DNA of 64,000 bases, taken from Azadirachta indica (Eukaryota; Streptophyta; Magnoliopsida; Sapindales; Meliaceae). Made by a program: the position numbers and the translations under genes. Location of the stretch: NCBI GenBank assembly GCA_022749755.1, contig CM040446.1, positions 9,448,367-9,512,366 on the forward strand. Reading direction: 5' to 3'. A model generated the notes under the pieces. The model had not been told where the DNA came from. It saw only the letters and a list, made by a program, of their open reading frames with translations, and made no database searches. Shown in pieces: positions 37,636 through 48,474 of the stretch. The first letter of the stretch is position 1; the number at the start of each line of letters is the position of its first letter.

Positions 37636-38730
37636 ATATTCCATTGGAAGAACAATTGCAAGGGATGTACTTCAGTTACATCTAGATGATTAAGCTGTAT
37701 TGAAGAAAATATTTTCTGCAAATGGGCAAAGGGTTAGTATCACCATTAACATATAGACTTTAATTCAAAATATCTATTATATGGTAATCACAACGCATTT
37801 CATTAATAATGATTGGAATTTGTAAAGGAAAATATTGAGTTTTGGTGTAGTTTCAAATCGCAAAAGAAGGACAATTGACAAACTGATTGAGGCATGTTTA
37901 CATGATTAAGGTATAGAAAGATTATTCATTATTATTGTTGATAATGCAAGTTCAAATGATGTGGCAATAAATCATGTTAAAAGGAAGTTAAAAAATTGGA
38001 GTGCTAATGGGTTAGTGCTAAATAGCGAATATTTGCATTTGAAGTGTTGTGCATATATTCTTAATTTAATTATTGGAAAGGATTGAAAGAAATGGAAGAA
38101 ATAATAGTGAGTATATGTAATGATGTGAAATACATTCAATCTTCCTCAGCAAGACTAGCCAAATTCAAAATATGTGCAAAAAAAGGAAAATTTCATCCAA
38201 GGGACTTGTGGTGTTAGATGTTCCTACAAGATGAAATTTCACATACTTTATGTTGGAAAGTGCATTGAAATTTCAAAAAGTGTTTAACAGAATGTAAGAT
38301 GATGATTCTGTTTATTTACCTTACTTTGAAGAAACTAAAAAAGGAAAGGCAAGAATAAGACCACAAACTCCTCAATGTCGAGAAAAAGGAAAAATGTTTA
38401 TAAAATTTTTGGAGACATTTTATAAGATAACATTGAAGTTTAAAGCTTTCTCTTTAGTGTGAATTCACATTTGTATTTTAATGAGATATGAAAGATTCAG
38501 ACATAGTTACAAATACTTTGTGCAACTATAAATGATTTGTATGTAGTATTGCGACTAATATAAAGAGGAAGTTTGACAAATATTGAGGTGTTTTGGATAA
38601 CATAAATAAATTATTATTGTTGCAGTTGTGTTAGATCTTTATTGCAAAATGGATTTTGTGGTGTACTGTTTCAATTCTTTGTACAATTCTATAAAGTTGA
38701 AGCCATGAAAAAATGTATTAAAAGTTTGTT

Positions 38731-40976
38731 ATATAGTTTATATAACTCCTATATTGTGTGGAATGCCGACATTAACTTATTATTTCATAACAAATAATTT
38801 ATAAATTTCTTGTGATATTTTATTTAACAATAATTTAAACAAAGTTTATATATGTAATAATCGAGCTAAATATAGTTGTATAAAGAAAATAAAGTCATCT
38901 AATAATAAAAATTTCTCCAAATAAAAATATTTATATAGTTCCTCTACTATAAATGGGAGTTCATTTAAAAAAAGTGAAGATAAATTCATCGATTAATAAT
39001 CTCCATTTCAGTAATTTTTGATATAATCCTAATTAATTTAGTATACCTAATTTATATCGTTAAAAATTATTGTAAATTAAACTATTGTAGCATAATTTGG
39101 ATATTTGTATACCTATCATAATTTGAGTTTATTTTGCAATAATTTATGCTTTGTCATTTATAGTTTAATAATGGCATGTAATTTTCTTAATTTAACTGTC
39201 TAATACTTATTTAATTTTTTAAACTAAAGTGTATCATTTAATTTTCAAGCTGAAGTATATGAACATAAATAGTTGAGGGATATTGCTCTGTATAATATAA
39301 TTATTATTTATTATAAATTTATAATTAGAGGCTAATAACTTTAAGAAAAAAGTAAAAATAAATTAAGTAAATTAATACTCTTTATTTTGATAAAATTTGG
39401 ACATAATCTTAACTAATTTATGATAAAAAAAACCTTATTATAAATTAAGTTTATTGTAATACAATTCAAATATTTACATATTTATTGTAATTTGAGTCTG
39501 TTGGTAAATAATTTATATTTTGTGAATTGATAAATGATAATAGAGGTGACGTACTAATTAATTAGTGTGTTATTTTTCTAAAACTTTGAAATTTAATTGC
39601 TAATGCTAATTAATTAATAATATTATTATATGACTATTACATTAACATGAGTGTGAAAATTAATAACTATTTAATATGTTATTAAAAAATTAATAATTGT
39701 ATCTAAATTGTTATATTAAATATTTTAATAAAATAAAAAATAATATAATAAAAATTTATTTTTATCAAATAGTCCCTAATATAATGACCAAATCATCATA
39801 TATATAAAATGTAAGAAAATAAGTTATTTTTAATATCTTAAGGATATAAATATAATAATACAAGTTAAAAATTAAAACCCTAAAATAAAGTGCATTATGT
39901 ATACTAAAAGAGTGAAAGTTGAAACCACTCTTTGTTTTGCACTCTAAGCCGCCGCAACCACAACATCTCAAATTCTCAATTGACTCCAAATCTTCAATTG
40001 CCAAAAGCTACATTTTGTCGTCATTTGTTCAAAGATCACTCTTTGGTATGTATTTTTTCTTGATTTTATTACAGTTTATGATTTATTGGCAAAAGATATG
40101 ATTATAAATAATGATTTATATTCTGTATCTTCATGATTTATTGGCAAAAAATACAATTGATGCTTAATCGTGTGGCTCTGGCATTACTGTTATTGCTGGC
40201 TCTTTGTAGTTTGTATGGCATCCGAATCAGACTCTTTTATTGTTGCAATTATTTTCTTCAAAGAAGTTGAGACAATATATATAAAAGCATCAGCACAACA
40301 GTGTAAAATAACCTTTAAGATTTCATCCATTAATGGTTGATGTTAAACGTGACTACAACTTACAATTTGATCTATAGACTTTACCTTACACTACCTACCC
40401 TTGCCTTTTTACTTTTTAACGTTTTTAATTTAATAGATTCTTCATTATTTTTATTCTTAATATTTATATTTTTTTATTTGATACAATAAATTCACATGTT
40501 AAAATAGAGGATTTCGCTGAGAATATAATTAATTTGTGAATTCATAGTGATCGCAGTACTCCATCAACAGAAAGTGTTAATTTGAATAATAATTTACAAG
40601 TTTGATCATGATCATTTAATATTTTTCACTATTTTAAATTTATATTTTTGTTAAATTTATTATTTTCAAATTATTTTAAGGTATTTTGGCTACTACTACT
40701 AGTGCTCTCCATGTTCTTCCTCAACTCATTTGAAAGGATGACAAAGTGTAATGTTGTAGTATTTTAATTTTGATGGTTTTGTTTGATTTTGATGTAAAAG
40801 ATAATAGATTATTATATTTTGATATTGCATGATGATTATTGTATTTTGATGGTTTTTGGGCTTGTTAGTATTTTGGCTTATTGGTGAATTGCTCGAAATG
40901 TGTTTTGTTGAGTTATGTTTTATTTTATTTCTTGGATGGGTGGTATACTATCTTTTAACTATTTTAATTGATAAAA
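38731..40976. other. AT-rich gene-free stretch
   Basis: Short open frames near 39765-40101 and 40856-41041 have no recognisable motif. The stretch 39910-40040 is less AT-rich and could be a captured gene fragment, but I cannot identify it. Confidence 0.4.
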
Positions 40977-40985
40977 TTACAATTA
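40977..40985. repeat. Target duplication TTACAATTA, left copy
   Basis: Nine bases identical to 42811-42819, directly abutting the palindromic element 40986-42810. Confidence 0.85.
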
Positions 40986-42810
40986 GCGAAAATGAAATAT
41001 TCCCCCCTAATATTTTGCCTAATCGGCAAATATCTCCTTAATATTTAAAAAAAGATAAATGCCCCCTAATATTTAGATAAATAGATAAAGACTCCAACTT
41101 TTATTTCACTTAGTTGATTAGTTAGTTTATTATCATTTGTGTCCCTAATCATTTACATAATAATTATATTATATATATTTTATTTAATTATAACACTTTA
41201 CTCCCTATTTTAATATTTTTCACAATATAATTTTTTTAAATATAACAATTTAGTTCATATTTAATTTTTTTCACAATATACTTAAGACTAAATACTTTTT
41301 TAATTTATTATTTTAATAAAAAAATTGGAAAATAAAATATTATTAAAAGAATTTAAATAATGAGTTAGATTAAACTTATGTTAAAATATTTTAAACTAAT
41401 ATTAGAATATTTATACCTTTTTTTTCCTTTTTTTACAATAAATTTGATATTTAATTGTTAAAAGGATTTTGAAATATATTTTAACATTTTATTTTTATAT
41501 TAATATTTTTTATTTAAAAGATTGTATTAAATTTATTATATTTTCTTGAGAAAAGTTATGAAAATATAAATAAAAAAGTAAAAGAAAAAAAATTTAGTAT
41601 CATTTATTAATGAAATTAATAATTAGATATATTTTATATTCTTATTAACCAATATAATTTAATTTTAATTAAAAAAATAGAAAAAGAAGAAAATTTTTGA
41701 TTATTTTTATTTGTAATATATATAACATTTATTTTATTGTTTATATTTTTCTATATTTTTAAAAAAATATAATAAATTTAGCATAATTTTTTAAATAAAT
41801 ATATTACATGAAAAAATAAAACGTTAAAAAATATTTCAATTAAATTTTTTAATTATTAAATATTTATTATTATAAAAGTGAAACTAATGGATTAGAAATA
41901 TTTTAGCATATGAGTATGACTTATTTCATTATTTAAATTTTTTTCATAATTGTATTTTTTAAAATTTTTTATTAAAATAACAAATTAAAAAATTTATTTA
42001 TTCTTGAATATATTGTGAAAAAATATTAAAAGTATATGAAAATATAAATAAAAATATAAATAATAAATACATGTTATATCTATATTACAAATAAAAATAA
42101 TCAAAAATTTTCTTCTTTTTCTATTTTTTTAATTAAAATTAAATTATATTGGTTAATAAGAATATAAAATATATTTAATTATTATTTCTATGAACAAATA
42201 TACTAAATTTTTTTTTTTACTTTTTATTTATATTTTCATAATTTTTCTCAAGAAAATATAATAAATTTAATATAATCTTTTAAATAAAAATATTAATATA
42301 ACAATAAAATGTTATAATATATTTCAAAATCCTTTTAACAAATAAATATTAAATTTATTGCAGAAAAAAAAATGATATAAGTATTTTAACATGAGTTTAA
42401 AATATTTTAATATAATTTTAATCTAATTTATTATTTAAATTTTTTTAATAACATTTTATTTTTCAAATTTTCTATTGAAATAATAAATTAAAAATATATT
42501 TAATCTTGAGTATATTGTGAAAAAAAATTAAATATGAACTAAATTGTTATATTTAAAAGAATTATATTATGAAAAATATTAAAATAGGAAGTAAAGTGTT
42601 ATAATGAAATAAAATATATCTCAAATTATTATTATGTAAAAGATGAGGGACACAAATAATAATAAACTAACTGGTCAACTAACAGAAACAAAAGTTCAAA
42701 AGGATATCTGCCTATTTATCAAAACGTTAAGGGACTATCTGTTTTTTTTCAAACATCAAGGGGTATTTGTCTATTAGACCAAACATCAGAAGGAAATATG
42801 TCATTTTTCC
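40986..42810. mobile_element. Giant palindromic foldback element, 1.83 kb, Mutator-like
   Basis: The left end GCGAAAATGAAATATTCCCC pairs with the reverse complement of the right end GGAAAAATGACATATTTCC. Arms of about 900 bp then pair along most of their length: TAGTTTATTATCATTTGTGT / TAGTTTATTATTATTTGTGT, ATAACACTTTACTCCC / ATAACACTTTACTTCC, TTAACCAATATAATTTAATT on both sides. The centre lies near 41900. Exact 9-bp duplications TTACAATTA flank it, typical of Mutator-like elements. The transcript of either strand would form one very long hairpin. No coding capacity was seen. Confidence 0.88.
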
Positions 42811-42819
42811 TTACAATTA
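42811..42819. repeat. Target duplication TTACAATTA, right copy
   Basis: Nine bases identical to 40977-40985. Confidence 0.85.
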
Positions 42820-42844
42820 AAAGAGTAATTTTTATAATTTATTT

Positions 42845-43160
42845 GTGTAAACGGGTTAGTGAGTCACATAAATGAGTAAACGGATAAACAGGTAGTAAAT
42901 AGGTCGTGTTGATTCGATAACTTGATTACTCGATTAATAAACGGGTTGACGGGTTGTGTCATGTCACTTGACACAATAACCTGATTAATAAACGAGTACA
43001 CGGGTCATGTCATATCATCCGTTTATTAAACAAATTGTGTTCGTGTTAAAAACTCTTGACACGATTAATAAATAGGTCGTTTGTGTTGAATATTTTTTAC
43101 ACTTTTAACTTTTGGACACGATACGAACACGACCAAATTACACGAATTGTCACCCCTAAC
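42845..43160. mobile_element. Partial hAT-like non-autonomous element rich in ACGGGT / CGTGTT motifs
   Basis: Multiple copies of AACGGGT, GTCGTGT, GACACGA and AACACGA occur, and the right end reads CACGAATTGTCACCCCTAAC (reverse complement begins TTAGGGGTGACAATTCGTGT). This is the terminal pattern of a widespread plant hAT-type repeat. The left terminus with matching inverse sequence is not evident, so it seems truncated. Confidence 0.55.
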
Positions 43161-44098
43161 TACTACGTTTTTTGGAAGGTGTTTTAATAAAACATATCAC
43201 TGATACTAATTCAAAGTCAATAATAACTAATTTTCTGGTAGTGGGTAAATTTGATAATGAGACGTAGTTTTGGATGTAAGTGAGAAACTTCATCCACGAA
43301 ATACTAAACCATTGTCCTTCACTATTATTTGAATTTTGAATGTTTTGGAAGTATCAAGAGACCATCCAAACTACATTCAAAGAAAACGTTTACTCTCAAC
43401 GAGATTCGAGATAAAGTTGTCCTCTTTCACTTTATCTCTTTATTTTTGTACAGAATCTATATCATCTTTTCTACTCAATGCAAAAAGAATGAATATGATT
43501 CATGCAATTCACTTTAAGCAAATATTGTTTCTCACCTCTTTTTTATAAGTGATAGTCTTATTTTTGCAAGGACACATGAATTATATATATATATGATAAA
43601 TATATTGAAAATTAGATAGTTGGAATAAAATAATCCTTGATTTAATTTTGAAAATGTTTAATTTTAAGAATTTGTCATATGATATGAAGAATTTGTTATA
43701 GGCATAGGAAAATAAATAAATAAATAATAAAAATAGAATGGGGCATAATTATAAATTGAGTAACCACGAAAGAAGTTTGCTAAGGGCTATACATTAAAAT
43801 TTTACAAAAGTGGAGTAAACTTTTTTTCCCTAAACTTTCTCTCAACAAAAAATTAAGAAATAATGTTTAAATTTTAATAAATAAATCTCTAATTTAGTTA
43901 TTTTTTATTTTTTGTTAGTTAATTCATAATTGACCGAACTAGGTACTAATTATTATTTTATCAAACTTTGAGAAAGAAAAGGAAAACTTTGAAAAAAAAA
44001 AAGAGAGAAATCTACGCCCAAGTCTTTAAGATTTGGCTTATTGGACTACAATTCTAGTAATTTTAAAATATCCATTAAAATTTTAATTTTTTAAAAAA
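43161..44098. other. Gene-free stretch
   Basis: Two overlapping frames of 62-70 aa at 43329-43548 have no family resemblance I recognise. The rest is AT-rich. Confidence 0.4.
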
Positions 44099-44364
44099 GG
44101 GTGAATGCCCATTACCAACCTATTTTTTTAGCTAATGCCTCATTACCTCTTATATTTTCTGTAATATCCCATTACTCCCCTAATTCTTATTTTTTTTTCT
44201 GATTTTACCATTCAGTTCAATTAATTTACAAACGGTAAAATAAAAAATATTAGAAATAATAAAGGGTAAAATCGAAATTCAAGGGAGTGATGAGATATTA
44301 AATAAAATATAGGGAGGTAATGAGACATTAGCTGAAAAAGTAGAGGGGTAATAGGTATTCTCTC
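44099..44364. mobile_element. Mutator-like MITE, 266 bp, second member of the 27649-27911 family
   Basis: The left end GGGTGAATGCCCATTACCAA pairs with the reverse complement of the right end GAGAGAATACCTATTACCCC. The interior matches the copy at 27649 (AATATCCCATTACTCCCCTA, TTCAGTTCAATT, AGGGAGTGATGAGATATTAA). The nine bases TTTAAAAAA flank both sides (44090-44098, 44365-44373). They are low-complexity, so this duplication is weaker evidence than at 27649. Confidence 0.82.
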
Positions 44365-44373
44365 TTTAAAAAA

Positions 44374-44951
44374 GTCTACTATTTCCCGCCAACAATAGAT
44401 ATTTAACAAAAATAATTATTATTTTGAAAATTTGACAAAATATAATATATTTATCAAAAAAATATATTAATAAATCCTAATATTATTTTCGAGTGTTATA
44501 AATTTTTATATTTTATAAATAATCTAAATTTATTAAAGAAACAATATAAATAATATTTATTAGTATATTATTATGGGAAAAATTTACTCGGGTCCACATG
44601 TCGAATTATGATTGATTGATCGCCGAAACAAACCTCATATTTCTCTTGATAGGTTCCAATACCGTTGGGTTTCTTAGATCTAAATTGAGTTTTCGCACCC
44701 TTTTTCTGAATTGCAAGGAGTAAGGCTCACCATGTTCATTAGATCACACTTAATAGTTCAAAAGTTGCAATCTTGTAACCTTAGGAGACTAGCTCGGATT
44801 TGAACTATGGAATTTGCTATCGTTGCTACTGCTTCTGTATCTGTAAAATTTTAATAAAGCATGAGGCCCAAATTATTAGTCCATGATGTCCATGGGAGCA
44901 AACTACTCCCAGTATTGATACACAGGAACATAGTAATTTGGTAAGAAATCA
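44374..44951. other. Gene-free AT-rich stretch
   Basis: No gene or delimitable repeat was found. Confidence 0.4.
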
Positions 44952-45390
44952 TAATTGTGTAGGAATTAGATCAATAGAAACAACTTACTCGTAGTGCTAT
45001 TCAATATGATCAATTGCAATTGACGAGTTAAGGTTGTTCAAATGATGATTTTAAGGTCTAAAATAATCAAGTTAAAGACCAAAAGATGCAGGAAAAGTAA
45101 AGGGACACTAGGGTAGTGTTTAGGGTTAATTCTAATGGCTAGAAATAAGAAAACAAAAGGCCAAGATGTGTAATTATGTAGAAATCAAATCAATAGAAGG
45201 AACTTGCTCATGACGATATTTAATATGATCAATTACAATTAACGAGGTAAGGTTGTTGAAAATATGATTTTGAGGTTTGAAATAATTAGGTTAAAGACCA
45301 AAAGATGCAGGAAAAGCAAATGGACACTAAGGAAGTGTTTAGGGTTGACTCTAATGGCCAAAAATAATGAAACAAAGAGTCGAGATTGCC
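44952..45390 (+). repeat. Tandem duplication of a 219-bp unit
   Basis: TAATTGTGTAGGAATTAGAT at 44952 and TAATTATGTAGAAATCAAAT at 45171 start two parallel copies. Both contain AATATGATCAATT, GGTTGTT, AGACCAAAAGATGCAGGAAA and GTGTTTAGGGTT. A 60-aa frame at 45264-45446 covers part of copy 2 but is not convincing as a gene. Confidence 0.8.
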
Positions 45391-45469
45391 GACATCGCTA
45401 CAAAGAAGGTGATGTCGTTCAAGGATGTATTTTTTTTATTTTTTAGCAATTCAAGCTAATTAGCATTGG

Positions 45470-46080
45470 TTGCTTACGATATGATGTGATGATCCCCTTG
45501 ATTGTGGAATCATGAGTTTATATAGTGTGTGACATGAGTTGTAGTAAAATAAAACTAACTCATATAATTTTATCTTAATGTAAGTTAAACCCCCTTAAAA
45601 TAAGACTTTATGTAGTAATTAAATCAATATAATTTAATTTTGGTTAAAAGAAGTATTTGAAGCTCATACTTGTAATAAAACTTTTATTCTAATTAATCCT
45701 AATTAAAATAAAATACTTATTTTAAATAATTTTATTTATAATAAAATATTTATTTTAATTAATTTTATTTATAATAAAATACTTATTTTAATTAATGCTA
45801 GATTAATTAGAATAAAATTTTTAGACTAAAAGAACTTTAAAGTTTTAAACTTTAAAAATAGAAAACCTTTTGGGTTTTTATGTTCTTCATGTACTAACCT
45901 AATCATGTAATAAATTCTTTAGATTTAGGTACCCCTAAGTGGATTATGTCTAGGATATTATATTAATTTGGACCAAACTTGAGCTTACTTTTAATTTTTA
46001 TACCACGGCCCATAATTTGTGACCTTGAAAAGTAATTTGCGCTCACTTGTACTTTTGTATATAATATCTAAAAAAATAAC
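45470..46080 (+). repeat. Dispersed retroelement-like repeat, copy inverted relative to 28960-29480
   Basis: Shares with the reverse complement of 28960-29480 the order GGAATCATG, TATATAGTGTGTGACATG, several TAAAATACTTATTTTA units, TTCATGTACTAACCTAATCA and ATAAATTCTTTAGATTTAGG. It contains a duplicated TTTATTTATAATAAAATA unit near 45730-45790. Likely LTR-type material. Confidence 0.6.
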
Positions 46081-46789
46081 GTAATTTCAGATTGGGCTTG
46101 AGCTTGGCCTCATGATTAATTTTTGTGTATCAATATATATTATAATTAAAAATATAAATTTATTTATTTTATAATAATTAACATTTTAATATTAATTTGG
46201 TATTAGAAAATAAATAAAATAAATCATAAATAAATATTAATTTATAAATAAAATATAAAATAGTTCAATACTTATTTTTACATTATAAGCTATATTTATG
46301 TATAGATAAAATATATAAATATAATAAAAATAAAAAAATATTATTTATAAGATATATAAATTTATAATATATTAATGAATATTATATTATTAATGTACTA
46401 AAAATTAATATTATGATTTATTTTATTAATATATTTTTGATAAAAATTAATATTATGATTTTTTTGTTAAATTATTTTGATTAATAGAGATATAATTATT
46501 ATTTTTTAATAAATTAAAATTTTAATAAATATTTTTAAAATTATTAAAATTAATTAGTTTAATAGAACAAACATGAAAGAGTTTCATGCCTTTTTCTTCC
46601 TAAAAGAAATAAAAGTTTTTTTTTCAATTAAAAATAAATTAAAACCCTGACTTTAACTTAAAACCCTAACTCTCAAAATTGAGCAACGGCAGATTAGCAG
46701 TTAAAGCATACCACAAAAAGGTAATGGGTTTTAGTTGAAACTTGTTTCCAGCTTCTCCTTAGTGCTTTGACGCTTTATCTGAGAAAGAA
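46081..46789 (+). other. AT-rich DNA, then upstream region of the small membrane protein gene
   Basis: 46081-46560 is nearly pure A/T without coding signal. The last 200 bases before the ATG at 46790 become less AT-rich and carry the promoter and leader of the gene. Confidence 0.5.
46661..46669 (+). promoter_or_regulatory. telo-box-like element AAACCCTAA
   Basis: AAACCCTAA lies 121 bases upstream of the ATG at 46790, with a near copy AAACCCTGA at 46642. This motif is common near the start of housekeeping and growth-related plant genes. Function here is inferred from position only. Confidence 0.45.
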
Positions 46790-48050
46790 ATGGAAGGATT
46801 AAGTAAGTTTGTTGGTACAATTCCAAAAGACCCATCTGGCTCTTCTGCTGCTTCCTCGTTGTCCCACACGCCGTACAATCGTACTGGTGGAGGAGAAGGA
46901 TTGTCTGCAGCTTTGTCTTCTGATCAGTCTCGTGTTTACATTTCGAGATCTTCCAGGTACTCATTATTATTATTAGTAGTTTCGTCTGTTTAATTTTGTC
47001 TTAGATGAGTTTTTTGCCATTGTAATCCTAATCTTAGTTGTGGAAGAATATGGAAATTTATATCCATGTGTTTAGTAGATGACCTTAGTTTATGTTGGAC
47101 AAGCCTTATTTGGAGCTTTGATTTACTGTCTATAGAAAAGCCAAATTCGATTTTCTGTTGTAGAAAATGATAATCTTCTGATTAGTAGATTAGTCAATAT
47201 TGATCTTCATTTATAATTATCTAATGCCTACCGTATTTGATTCAAATTAGTGATGTTGGAATGCTGGTAGTTTTGGGGTGGAGGTGTGTGGATGAGATTT
47301 TTAGTGGCATCTTTGATCTAATTTTGTATAAGTTTGCTAATTAAGGAACAATTAGTGAATTTTGTGGCTCACAAAATAATTTGTTGATGCTCTGCTCAAA
47401 AAATATCAACTGAAGAAAAATAGTGGAGTACTGTTGTAAACCAGGCTATGGAAAGTGCTTTGTGTTTCAAAAGCAAAATATGTGTTTGTGCATTTTAGTA
47501 TTGAAGTACTGTTACAATTTATAATAACTACAATACAATTATGGTTTATGAAAATATAGGATATAATTGTCTCTTTTGTATAGTGATAATGTTAAAATAA
47601 GAATTTAACAATTAGATTAAATGTTCTTGTGCATCCTAAATGTTTAAAGCCATCTAGAAGGTATATTTTAATCTATTAGTAAGTTAAATATTGCTTTACA
47701 TTGATTGTGCATAGTTCCATGTAAGCATCTTGCATAAAGAGAAATACGAATTCAGCAACTAAGCTCCTTAAAGTAGTTTTATCTATGAACATACGGATTG
47801 ATGGCTTTGATTGTTGCAATGGGATCAAATTACTTTTGTCACATGTCTTCTTCCTCTTCTTTCTCTTCGCTGACTCCTCTCTACATGCTGGCAATTACTT
47901 ATTTCATATTGCAGACAAGTGGTCTCACTGTGGACCTGCTCAAAACTTTGCACCTTTTTTTTTGTTGCTGGAGTTTTCGTTGGTTACACCCTCAAGAAAC
48001 GTGTTCGACGCTGGGCTTCCAAACTTCTGAAGAGTTTGAAAGATGATTGA
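46790..48050 (+). CDS. Small single-pass membrane protein of unknown function (100 aa)
   Basis: Two exons: 46790-46956 and 47915-48050. The intron is 958 bases, from TTCCAG|GTACTC to TATTGCAG|ACAAGT, and the split codon is AG|A (Arg). The product is 100 aa. Residues 1-55 are Ser/Gly-rich and probably disordered, with the motif GLSAALSSDQSRVYISRSSR. Then come QVVSLWTCSKLC and a hydrophobic helix FFFVAGVFVGYTL, followed by a strongly basic amphipathic tail KKRVRRWASKLLKSLKDD. The layout (polar N-terminus, one helix, short basic tail) suggests a tail-anchored protein of an organelle membrane or ER; this is inference. The conserved-looking tail, clean splice sites and ATG context argue for a real gene. 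I do not recognise a named family. It converges with the RBOH gene. Confidence 0.82.
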
Positions 48051-48474
48051 TAACATCCAGTTGTATATTTTGCTAAATTTAACATTATCGTGGACTATGT
48101 ATTAGAAGAATTACTTTATTGATTTATGAAGTACTTTACCCATTGGCTATATTTTATGGCATACTCTTGTAATGTGTAATGGTCAGTGACCTATGAAAAA
48201 GAAAAAGAAATATATAAAATTTACTGTTTTTTAATCAACACAGAGAGCTGTAAAAACATGATATATAGACTTGACTCTGATTGTACATAAGAGAGATTTA
48301 CTTAATCTGTATTCTTTTATTAAATTTTCTTTTGTGTTGGACAACATGACTATATGAATAGTTATATAATTCTGTATACACCTCACTGAATCTGAACTAC
48401 ATTCAAGAATATATAAAAATAATACAAGTTTTAATTACACAATTGGCAAAAATGATGATTCTTTTCTTTTTATT
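48051..48474. other. Convergent intergenic gap shared by two 3' ends
   Basis: The stop of the plus-strand membrane-protein gene (48048-48050) and the stop of the minus-strand RBOH gene (48475-48477) face each other. The 424 bases between must contain both 3' untranslated regions, so the transcripts may overlap. Confidence 0.7.

Larger units (their letters stand above)
34684..38730 (+). pseudogene. Ac-like hAT transposase with BED zinc finger, split by an insertion
   Basis: The first part (34684-35142) starts ATGGTGTTTACTTTTGAAAG. It reads FDIWKYFAKLP, then a degenerate BED finger (KCHYYYKDFAYESNTVGTFD, HKHLSIC, one Cys lost) and ACRKAFVKMIIIYEFPFSFV, EGESFREF, the conserved N-terminal part of plant hAT transposases. 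The second part resumes near 37640 after about 2.5 kb: GRTIARDVLQLHLDD, ANGQRVSITI, then DNASSNDVAINHVKRKLKNW with the catalytic-region D, KCCAYILNLIIG, SSARLAKFKICAKK, VVLDVPTR and MLESALKFQKVFN. Near 38400 is MFIKFLETFYKITLKF and near 38600 LLLLQLC/VLDLYCKMDFVVYCFN. The dimerisation C-terminus is absent. Stops and frameshifts are frequent. In active elements this enzyme excises and inserts the transposon. Confidence 0.85.

Noticed and set aside
47915..48050. Apparent frameshift in a run of nine T at the start of the membrane helix of the small protein gene
   Set aside because: It appears only if exon 2 is read in the frame of the upstream open frame. With the donor at 46957 and acceptor ending at 47914 the split codon restores one continuous frame through the T run.
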